From positions 1 to 6,668 of the forward strand of contig CAVAUD010000113.1 of the NCBI GenBank assembly GCA_963591565.1: 6,668 nucleotides of DNA, written 5' to 3'. Origin of the DNA: Paratractidigestivibacter sp963591565 (GTDB taxonomy: Bacteria; Actinomycetota; Coriobacteriia; Coriobacteriales; Atopobiaceae). Position numbers and translations under genes: made by a program. Of this stretch, positions 1-5,193 are shown piece by piece. The notes below the pieces were generated by a model that did not search any database, was not told the DNA's origin, and worked only from the letters and a program-made list of their open reading frames with translations. Each line of letters opens with the position of its first letter. Positions within the stretch are counted from its first letter, which is position 1.

Positions 1-54
1 AACGCCACCGACGAGGCCATCATCGCCAAGGTCAAGGAGCTCCTCGGCCTCTAA
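1..54 (+). CDS. C-terminal end of an unidentified protein (partial)
   Basis: Frame 1 is open from the first base to a TAA at 52-54 and gives the tail NATDEAIIAKVKELLGL. It looks like the terminal amphipathic helix of a cytoplasmic protein. All third codon positions except those in the stop are G or C, as in the neighbouring genes, and a strong terminator follows at 89-125, so this is very probably the end of a real gene. Seventeen residues are too few to name a family, and I do not recognise it. The rest of the gene lies to the left of the window. Confidence 0.7.
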   Translation, partial: NATDEAIIAKVKELLGL

Positions 55-88
55 GGCCTGGGGCATTTGCCTAGACGCAGCAACGCGA

Positions 89-125
89 CGCGCCCTCTTC
101 CCGGCCGGGAGGAGGGCGCGTTTTG
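89..125 (+). terminator. Rho-independent terminator of the upstream gene
   Basis: CGCGCCCTC (89-97) pairs with GAGGGCGCG (112-120). The stem continues inward through T98-G111, T99-A110 and C100-C102 with G107-G109, giving about 14 pairs closed by a GGCC loop (103-106). TTTT follows at 121-124. The stem starts 34 nt after the stop codon at 52-54, the normal place for an intrinsic terminator. It also lies inside the longest possible reading frame of the next gene, which argues that that gene starts downstream of it. Confidence 0.85.
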
Positions 126-128
126 TGT

Positions 129-152
129 GCCGAGAAGAGCGCCCTTCTCGGC
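129..152. promoter_or_regulatory. Perfect dyad upstream of the nucleotidase gene, possible operator or leader hairpin
   Basis: GCCGAGAAG (129-137) and CTTCTCGGC (144-152) are exact reverse complements, 9 bp each, with a 6-nt centre (138-143). No T tract follows on the plus strand, so it is a poor terminator. It lies between the upstream terminator and the start at 202. If the extended -10 at 158-166 is real, the -35 position falls in the centre of this dyad, which would suit a repressor operator. A second hairpin protecting the upstream transcript is the main alternative. Confidence 0.45.
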
Positions 153-157
153 TGCGC

Positions 158-166
158 TGCTAGACT
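158..166 (+). promoter_or_regulatory. Possible extended -10 promoter element for the nucleotidase gene
   Basis: TGCTAGACT fits the extended -10 pattern TGnTAnnnT. It would place the transcription start near 173 and give a 5' untranslated region of about 29 nt before the ATG at 202. I see no recognisable -35 hexamer at the usual spacing. The call rests on this short match and on its position after the upstream terminator, so it is tentative. Confidence 0.25.
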
Positions 167-201
167 TGTCGGGAGAACAGCCGAGGGATAGAAGAGGCCT
201 C

Positions 202-2058
202 ATGAGAACCATCGACCTATCGCGCAGGGATTTTTTGGCCGGGGCGGGCACCGTGCTCGCGAGCCTGACGGTTTCGCTCGCCGGGCCGGGCGCGACGGCG
301 CGCGGCGAGCAGGCCTCGTCCGACGGGGCGTCGCAGGAGAAGATCGTCGTCATCGGCACCAACGACGTGCACGGGTCGCTCGAGAACCCGGTGACCAAGC
401 TCGGCTACGCGGCGTTGGCCGGCTACGCCGCGGCCCAGCGCGAGGAGCACGGCCGCGACCGCGTGACGATCGTGGACGCGGGCGACATCGTGCAGGGCAA
501 CCCCACGGCGAGCCTCACCCAAGGCGACATCCCCGCCCAGGCCGTGGCCGCCTGCGGCTACGACGTCATCGTGCCCGGCAACCACGAGTTCGACTACGGC
601 ATCGACCGGCTCCGCGAGCTGGCGGCCACCGAGGGCGCGGCGTACACCTGCTGCAACTTCACCGACGCCAGCGGCGCGTGCGTCTTTGAGCCCTACCACG
701 TCATCGAGTACCCGGCCGGCGCCGAGCCGATCCGCGTGGCCTACGTCGGCGTCACCACGCCGACGACCCGCGGCAAGTCGGCCACCTTCAAGAACGACGC
801 CGGCGAGTTCATCTACGACTTCGCCATCGACGAGACCGGCGAGAAGCTCTACGCGGCGGTTCAGGCGGCCGTGGACGGCGCGCGTGGCGATGGGCAGGCC
901 GACTACGTCGTGCTTCTCGCCCATCTCGGCCAAAGCTGGAGCCCCCGGATCTGGCGCAGCGACACGCTGGTCGCGCAGACCAACGGCATCGACGCGGTCA
1001 TCGACGCGCACACGCACCAGGCCTACGTGCAGGCCGTCAAGAACAAGGACGGCGACGAGGTCCCCGTCGTGCAGGCGGGCTCGAAGTTCCTTGGCTTCTC
1101 GAGGATCGAGATCGACCCCACGGCGAGAACGGCCACGGCGTCCGTGGTGGCCACCGGCGTGACGGGCGAGGTCGTTACCTCGTGGGACGGGATCGACGAG
1201 GATGTCGCTGCCCGCGTGGCCGACCTTGACGCGCAGGTAGATGAGCTGGCCGGAGAAACGGTTGCGATCTCCGAGGTCGACCTCGCCGCCCTTGCCGCGG
1301 ACGGCTCGCAGGCTACGTGGCTCGGCGAGACGAACCTCGGCGATCTTGTCGCCGACGCCATCCTGGACGCCGCCAAGAGAGCCGGCGTCGACTGCGACGT
1401 CGCCCTTTACGACGGCTTCGGCATCTGCGCCGACATTGCGCGCGGCACCGTCACTCGCCGCGATGTTCTCGCCGCGCTCGCCTGCAACAGGCAGATCTGC
1501 GCGCTCGAGGTCTCGGGGCAGCACCTTCTCGACGTGCTTGAGGTCGCCTGCGCCCTTTTGCCCGAGCCCGAGGCGCGCCTTTTGCAGGTCAGCGACGGCT
1601 TTAGCTACACCGTGCGCACCGACATCGAGACTCCGCTGGTCGTCTCGCCATCGACCATTGGGTTTGTCTCGATCGAAGGCGAGCGGCGCGTCAAGGACGC
1701 CCGGCTTAACGGCAAGGACGTCGATCCCGAGGGCCGCTACACCATCGCCATGCCCAAGGGGATGCTGGTAGGCGGCGGCTGGAGCATGCCCGTGCCCGCG
1801 AACGCCGCGGACGCGGTCGCGATCGGCCTCGACAACGAATGCCTGCTCAGCTATGTACGGGAAACCCTCGCGGGAACCATCGGCGAGCAATACGGCGACG
1901 CGACAGGCGCGGGGCGCATCCGGGTGGTTAACGGCGACTCCAACAGCGGCTCGGCCGCCGGCGCGGCTGCAATCGCAGGCGCAGCGGCCCCCATCCTCGG
2001 GGCCGCAGCCGTCGGCGCCGCCGCAATCGCCGCGTTTCACCGGGTCCGCAAAAAATAA
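202..2058 (+). CDS. Tat-exported metallophosphatase/5'-nucleotidase family protein with C-terminal membrane anchor
   Basis: A 618-residue UshA/YfkN-type enzyme predicted to hydrolyse phosphate esters outside the cell. The frame is open from 67, but that region contains the upstream terminator. The ATG at 202 has GAAGAGG at 191-197 (a short 4-nt spacer) and begins a clear twin-arginine signal (SRRDFLAG, R8-R9; hydrophobic core to about 30; possible cleavage after ATA at 31-33). The calcineurin-like domain has the metal motifs: D55-x-H57, G94-D95, G126-N127-H128-E129, H241 and H270-x-H272. The 5'-nucleotidase C-terminal domain begins around residue 350, with ETNLGD at 376-381. An Ala-rich hydrophobic segment (about 585-611) followed by HRVRKK looks like a membrane anchor; there is no LPxTG. 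Several substrate-side motifs are altered (W373, DGFGIC 404-409, ACN 427-429, GGGWS 524-528), so the substrate may not be a standard nucleotide. Confidence 0.9.
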   Translation: MRTIDLSRRDFLAGAGTVLASLTVSLAGPGATARGEQASSDGASQEKIVVIGTNDVHGSLENPVTKLGYAALAGYAAAQREEHGRDRVTIVDAGDIVQGNPTASLTQGDIPAQAVAACGYDVIVPGNHEFDYGIDRLRELAATEGAAYTCCNFTDASGACVFEPYHVIEYPAGAEPIRVAYVGVTTPTTRGKSATFKNDAGEFIYDFAIDETGEKLYAAVQAAVDGARGDGQADYVVLLAHLGQSWSPRIWRSDTLVAQTNGIDAVIDAHTHQAYVQAVKNKDGDEVPVVQAGSKFLGFSRIEIDPTARTATASVVATGVTGEVVTSWDGIDEDVAARVADLDAQVDELAGETVAISEVDLAALAADGSQATWLGETNLGDLVADAILDAAKRAGVDCDVALYDGFGICADIARGTVTRRDVLAALACNRQICALEVSGQHLLDVLEVACALLPEPEARLLQVSDGFSYTVRTDIETPLVVSPSTIGFVSIEGERRVKDARLNGKDVDPEGRYTIAMPKGMLVGGGWSMPVPANAADAVAIGLDNECLLSYVRETLAGTIGEQYGDATGAGRIRVVNGDSNSGSAAGAAAIAGAAAPILGAAAVGAAAIAAFHRVRKK

Positions 2059-2065
2059 CGACGAA

Positions 2066-2196
2066 AGACGGGTGCACTATCGCGTCTCGGCGAGTAGCCG
2101 GGCCCCTTATCGCCCACAAAACCCCAGTTGGCAAGTGGCCGAGACCGCCCTCTGCCCGTAAAATCGCCCGAGTGCACCCGTCTATCGCATTTTTTA
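2066..2196. terminator. Long-range inverted repeat between convergent genes, probable bidirectional terminator or structured RNA
   Basis: AGACGGGTGCACT (2066-2078) and AGTGCACCCGTCT (2171-2183) are exact 13-bp reverse complements 92 nt apart. Nested inside, GTCTCGGC (2084-2091) matches GCCGAGAC (2138-2145), and GCCGG (2097-2101) can pair with TTGGC (2128-2132) using G-U pairs. A T6 run follows the right arm at 2190-2195. An A6 run at 2050-2055, which is T6 on the other strand, lies outside the left arm. The element fills most of the gap between two converging stop codons (2058 and 2232), where terminators for both strands are expected, and no compact terminator is visible. The large structured centre is unusual for a terminator. 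A small RNA or a MITE-like element is possible. Confidence 0.5.
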
Positions 2197-2231
2197 TTCG
2201 TCCGCGGGCTCTCGTGACCCTATCGGCCGGC

Positions 2232-2918
2232 CTACTCCTCGCCAAAGACGGCGCGACGGGCGCGGGCGCCGAGGGTGCGCATGACGACGTTGATCGCGCG
2301 GCCCAGCAAAAGCGCCGAGGCCACGGTCGTCAGGCCAAAACCGTCGATGTCGCCAAACAGCACGAGCGACCCCAGGATCGACACCACGACGTGGCTCACG
2401 TCGAAGATCACCTTGATGCGGCCAAACGGCGCGCGCAGGGTCTCGCTGATGACCTGGACCAGGCCGTCGGGCGCGTTGGGGACGATCTCCATGTCGACCA
2501 TAAGGGCCGCGCCCACCGCCGTGACGCAGATCGAGCAGCACATGCACAGGACCTGGGCCGGAAAACCCTGCGGGTCAACCGTGATGACCAGGCTCAAGAG
2601 GTCAACCAGGGCGCCCATCGCAGAGGCGACCAGCATCTCGAGCAAGATCCGGGCCTGGAAGCGCCGGCGCAAGATGAGCGCCTGGATCACGATGTAGACC
2701 GCGTATGAGGCCGTGATCATGAACCCCAAAGACGTCCCGCCAACGCGCGCGGCAAAGGTCGCGAAGCAGGTCAGCGAAGAAACGCCCAGGCCAGAGGCCG
2801 TCTGCAGCACCGTGCCCGTCGAGATGCAAAAGAGCCCCACGGCGTAGATCGCGTAGCGAAGCGCCGTGCGGCCCCAGTCCGCGGTCTTATCTTCCTTTGT
2901 GACGAGCAGGGGTTTCAA
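2232..2918 (-). CDS. YczE/YitT-type (DUF6198-like) integral membrane protein, copy 1
   Basis: A 228-residue membrane protein of the YczE/YyaS/YitT group, whose biochemical role is not established. Hydrophobic segments lie near residues 20-40, 62-82, 92-113, 121-142, 168-188 and 194-213. A cytoplasmic-looking basic stretch (LRRRFQAR, 83-90) follows the second. The loop PNAPDGLVQ (147-155) is the family signature, and a CMCC cysteine cluster lies in the fourth segment (125-128). The start is TTG (2918-2916): AAGGAAGGA stands 10 nt upstream, the protein aligns with its neighbour from this residue, and the first in-frame methionine is residue 67, inside a membrane segment. It follows its paralogue on the same strand after 120 nt and converges with the nucleotidase gene. 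About two thirds of residues match the paralogue. Family membership is firm; transported substrate or partner is unknown. Confidence 0.88.
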   Translation of the reverse strand: MKPLLVTKEDKTADWGRTALRYAIYAVGLFCISTGTVLQTASGLGVSSLTCFATFAARVGGTSLGFMITASYAVYIVIQALILRRRFQARILLEMLVASAMGALVDLLSLVITVDPQGFPAQVLCMCCSICVTAVGAALMVDMEIVPNAPDGLVQVISETLRAPFGRIKVIFDVSHVVVSILGSLVLFGDIDGFGLTTVASALLLGRAINVVMRTLGARARRAVFGEE

Positions 2919-2928
2919 GGCGAGAAGG

Positions 2929-2937
2929 TCCTTCCTT
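2929..2937 (-). promoter_or_regulatory. Shine-Dalgarno that fixes the TTG start of membrane protein copy 1
   Basis: On the minus strand AAGGAAGGA lies 10 nt upstream of the TTG at 2918-2916. The stretch AAGGACCTTCTCG, ending 2 nt before the TTG, also precedes the TTG of copy 2. This supports TTG as the true initiation codon in both genes. Confidence 0.7.
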
Positions 2938-3038
2938 ATGCCGACAATCCATATAGCGGTTGCGGCGGCCCTTGTCGTCGTAGCCTGCGTCAGTATAGCC
3001 CCGCGCCCCCGGCAGCGCGTGGCCGCGAAACTCCCCGT

Positions 3039-3722
3039 TTACGCCCAGACGGCCGCCTGCGCGCGCTGCCCCACGGTGCCCATGATGACGTTGATGATCC
3101 GCCCCAGGAACAGGGCCGAGACGATCGTCGTGAGGCCAAAGCCCGAGATGTCGCCAAACAGCAAGAGGGACCCCACGATCGAGACCGCGACGTGGCTCAC
3201 GTCGAAGACGACCTTCACGTTGCCGAAGCTCGTGCCCAGGGCCTCGGACGCCACCTGCACCAGGCCGTCGGGCGCGTTGGGGACGATCTCCATGTCGACC
3301 ATGAGCGACGCGCCGAAGGCCGTGACCACCAGGGCGCAGCACATGCACACGACCTGCGCCACGATTCCCTGCGGGCTCACCGTGATGATCGAGCTGATGA
3401 GGTCGACGAGGTAGCCCATCGAGAAGGCGAAGACCATCTCGAGCAGGATGCGCGCCTGGAAGCGTCGGCGCAGGATAAGCGCCTGGCAGCCGATGTAGAT
3501 CGCGTAGGTGAGCGCGATCATGAAGCCCAGCGTGGTGCCGGTCGCGCGCGCCGCGAAGGTCGCGAAACAGGTCAGCGACGCGACGCCCAGGCCAGAGGCG
3601 GTCTGCAGCACCGTGCCCGTCGAGATACAGAACAGGCCCACGATATAAATCGCGTAACGAAGCACCGTGTGGCCCCAGTCGATGGTTTGTCTTTCCTCAC
3701 GCATAACGAGCAGCGGTTTCAA
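3039..3722 (-). CDS. YczE/YitT-type (DUF6198-like) integral membrane protein, copy 2
   Basis: A 227-residue paralogue of the next gene downstream, with the same segment pattern, the same basic loop (LRRRFQAR) and the same PNAPDGLVQ signature (148-156); CMCC also recurs. The two differ most at the extreme ends and within some membrane segments, where substitutions are mostly conservative, so both copies look functional. The start is again TTG (3722-3720), with AAAGGA 10 nt upstream. An ATG seven codons in is the alternative, but alignment with copy 1 favours TTG. The gene begins 66 nt after the oxidoreductase stop codon and could be cotranscribed with it. In Bacillus, YczE has been linked to lipopeptide production, but nothing here points to such a pathway. 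The function is unknown. Confidence 0.88.
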   Translation of the reverse strand: MKPLLVMREERQTIDWGHTVLRYAIYIVGLFCISTGTVLQTASGLGVASLTCFATFAARATGTTLGFMIALTYAIYIGCQALILRRRFQARILLEMVFAFSMGYLVDLISSIITVSPQGIVAQVVCMCCALVVTAFGASLMVDMEIVPNAPDGLVQVASEALGTSFGNVKVVFDVSHVAVSIVGSLLLFGDISGFGLTTIVSALFLGRIINVIMGTVGQRAQAAVWA

Positions 3723-3732
3723 AACGAGAAGG

Positions 3733-3738
3733 TCCTTT
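3733..3738 (-). promoter_or_regulatory. Shine-Dalgarno that fixes the TTG start of membrane protein copy 2
   Basis: On the minus strand AAAGGA lies 10 nt before the TTG at 3722-3720, the same spacing as in copy 1, and within the shared block AAGGACCTTCTCG. The alternative ATG inside the gene (residue 7) has no better Shine-Dalgarno at normal spacing. Confidence 0.65.
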
Positions 3739-3747
3739 CAAATTTGA
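3738..3747. promoter_or_regulatory. AT-rich palindrome next to the ribosome-binding site of copy 2, possible operator
   Basis: TCAAATTTGA is a perfect 10-bp palindrome in one of the few AT-rich patches of this GC-rich window. It touches the AAAGGA ribosome-binding site of copy 2. A DNA-binding regulator or an mRNA element that affects initiation are both possible. No counterpart precedes copy 1, so the two copies may be controlled differently. This is based on symmetry and position only. Confidence 0.3.
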
Positions 3748-3788
3748 TGTGACTTACAAGAGCAGCGACGGCGAGAAGGACGTCCGTC

Positions 3789-5009
3789 CTACGCGATCCC
3801 CAGGTACTCCTTGATCCCCGCGACGGCCCGCTTGGCCCCCGCGACGGCGTGGACCACCGTGAGCGGCCCGTTGACGACGTCGCCGGCGGCAAAGACGGCC
3901 GGCACGCTGGTCATGCCGTGCTCGTCCACCTCGAGAAGGCCGCGCTCGTCGACGGTCAGGCCGTCGGTCGTGAGCACCAGCTTGTCCTTGGGCTTTTGCG
4001 ACGCGGCGATGATGACCGTGTCGGCCGCCGCGTGGTCGAGCTCGTCCTCGTAGCCCGTGACCTGGCCCTCCTCGTCAAAGACGGCCGTCTTGAAGACCGG
4101 GCCCGTCTCGTCGATGGCGCAGATCGCCTTGCCGCAGACGATCTCGGCGCCGTCGAGCTCGGCCAGCTCGACCTCCTCGGAGATGGCCGAGATGTGCCGC
4201 GAGCGCGCGTAGATCGTGACGGTGCGCGCCCCGTGGCGAAGCGCCGAGCGCGCGACGTCCATCGCCACGTTGCCCGCGCCGATCACCGCGACGCTCTCGC
4301 CCACCGCGAAGCTCGCCGGGTCGACCAGGTAATCGATGCCGTACAGCACGTCTCCGCGCGTCTCGCCGGGAATGCCCAGCTTGCGGGCGCGCCAGGTGCC
4401 GGTGCCCACAAAGACCGCGTCGTAGCCGTCGCGCAAGAGGTCGTCGATGTGCAGGGCGCCGCCGATGGTCGTCGACGGGCGCACGCGCACGCCGAGCTGC
4501 TGCAGCACGTCTCGGTAGCGCTGGACGAGCTTGCGCGGCAGGCGAAACTCCGGGATGCCGTACTCCAGCACGCCGCCGATCTCTGCGCGCTGCTCGAAGA
4601 CGGTGACGCCGCAGCCGGCCTGCGCGAGCTGGATCGCCGCCGTGAGGCCCGCCGGGCCGGACCCGATGACCGCGACCTGCTTGCCGCAGGGCTCGGGCCG
4701 CTCGAAGACGGTGCGCTCGAGGTAGGTGGCCGAGACATAGCTCTCGATGGCCGAGAAGTGCACCGGCGCGCCCTTGCGGCCCTGGACACAGCTGCCCTCG
4801 CACTGCCCCGAGTGGTTGCACACCAGCGCGCAGACGGCGCTCATGGGGTTGTTGGAGAAGAGCAACTCGCCCGCCTCCTCGAGCTTGCGCTCGCGAAACA
4901 GGCCGATGACCTGCGGAATCGAGGTCGCCACCGGGCAACCCTTAAGCTGGCAGAACGCGCGCTTGCACCCCAGGCAGCGGTTCGCCTCCTCGATGATGTG
5001 AATGGCCAT
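3789..5009 (-). CDS. GltD-like FAD/NAD(P)H-dependent oxidoreductase with N-terminal Fe-S domain
   Basis: A 406-residue cytoplasmic flavoprotein of the glutamate synthase small subunit / NfnB / SudA group, which passes electrons between NAD(P)H, FAD and Fe-S clusters. The N-terminal cluster domain shows C12, C15, C20 and C25 (CLGCKRAFC then GCP) and a second set C60, C64, C70 and C74. The FAD site is GSGPAG at 116-121, followed by the family block GIPEFRLP (151-158). The NAD(P)H site is GAGNVAMD (244-251). The FAD-closing GD motif is at 376-377. The ATG at 5009 has GGAGAGGA 6 nt upstream. It is shorter than typical GltD or NfnB proteins (about 450-480 residues), with no obvious missing motif. 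No glutamate synthase large subunit is beside it, so a role in ammonia assimilation is not supported; partner and substrate are unknown. Confidence 0.88.
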   Translation of the reverse strand: MAIHIIEEANRCLGCKRAFCQLKGCPVATSIPQVIGLFRERKLEEAGELLFSNNPMSAVCALVCNHSGQCEGSCVQGRKGAPVHFSAIESYVSATYLERTVFERPEPCGKQVAVIGSGPAGLTAAIQLAQAGCGVTVFEQRAEIGGVLEYGIPEFRLPRKLVQRYRDVLQQLGVRVRPSTTIGGALHIDDLLRDGYDAVFVGTGTWRARKLGIPGETRGDVLYGIDYLVDPASFAVGESVAVIGAGNVAMDVARSALRHGARTVTIYARSRHISAISEEVELAELDGAEIVCGKAICAIDETGPVFKTAVFDEEGQVTGYEDELDHAAADTVIIAASQKPKDKLVLTTDGLTVDERGLLEVDEHGMTSVPAVFAAGDVVNGPLTVVHAVAGAKRAVAGIKEYLGIA

Positions 5010-5044
5010 GGCAGATCCTCTCCAGTCGATGCCGTGGTTTGGTT

Positions 5045-5083
5045 AAAGAAGGGCCGGACACCGCGCGGGGCTGGCGTCCGGCC
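5045..5083 (-). terminator. Rho-independent terminator of the hydrolase-epimerase operon
   Basis: Read on the minus strand, GGCCGGAC (5083-5076) pairs with GTCCGGCC (5059-5052) around a 16-nt GC-rich loop, and is followed by CTTCTTT (5051-5045). It lies 110 nt downstream of the epimerase stop codon and 35 nt upstream of the oxidoreductase ATG, so it separates the sugar operon from the genes that follow. The T tract is interrupted by a C, so some read-through is likely. Confidence 0.65.
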
Positions 5084-5087
5084 TGGT

Positions 5088-5111
5088 CGGCGGCACGGGC
5101 AGGTGCCGCCG
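5088..5111 (-). repeat. Perfect hairpin just ahead of the operon terminator
   Basis: CGGCGGCAC (5088-5096) and GTGCCGCCG (5103-5111) are exact reverse complements with a 6-nt loop (5097-5102). On the minus-strand transcript it comes 4 nt before the terminator stem at 5045-5083, so the two hairpins stack in tandem. It lacks its own T tract. A role in 3'-end protection or as a backup terminator is plausible but not shown. The rest of the gap to the epimerase stop (5112-5193) is extremely GC-rich, and I see no gene in it. Confidence 0.5.
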
Positions 5112-5193
5112 GTCAATGCCTTGCGGGCGAGAAGGGCGCGCGGGCTGCGCGGGACGCGAGCCGGCGCGGGCGGACGCCCGTCTCCGCGGCCGC

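Noticed and set aside
67..201. Possible 45-codon N-terminal extension of the nucleotidase protein
   Set aside because: It reads through the upstream terminator stem and the dyad, lacks a Shine-Dalgarno, and would bury the twin-arginine signal that begins at the ATG at 202.
217..2040. 607-codon open frame antisense to the nucleotidase gene
   Set aside because: It mirrors the GC-rich third positions of the real gene; the product is compositionally biased with no recognisable domain.
2160..2183. G-tracts on the minus strand of the convergent gap as a G-quadruplex
   Set aside because: Runs of three G are separated by uneven loops of up to about nine bases, and the same bases are better explained by the inverted-repeat arm.
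2078..2225. TATCG repeated at 2078, 2108, 2183 and 2221 as operator sites
   Set aside because: Five bases with irregular spacing; the motif also occurs inside genes.
2172..2708. Plus-strand open frame covering membrane protein copy 1
   Set aside because: It is an antisense shadow with charged low-complexity translation; a similar shadow occurs at 3192-3752 over copy 2, as expected for paralogous genes.
2887..2952. 21-codon ATG-started leader peptide overlapping the start of copy 1
   Set aside because: It has no Shine-Dalgarno in front of its ATG and nothing like it before copy 2.
3777..3790. AGGAC/GTCCT hairpin at the oxidoreductase stop codon as a terminator
   Set aside because: The stem is only 5 bp, overlaps the stop codon and has no T tract, so transcription probably continues into copy 2.
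5112..5193. Hidden small gene in the GC-rich stretch after the epimerase
   Set aside because: No start with a Shine-Dalgarno and no protein-like translation; the open frames there are continuations of shadows.
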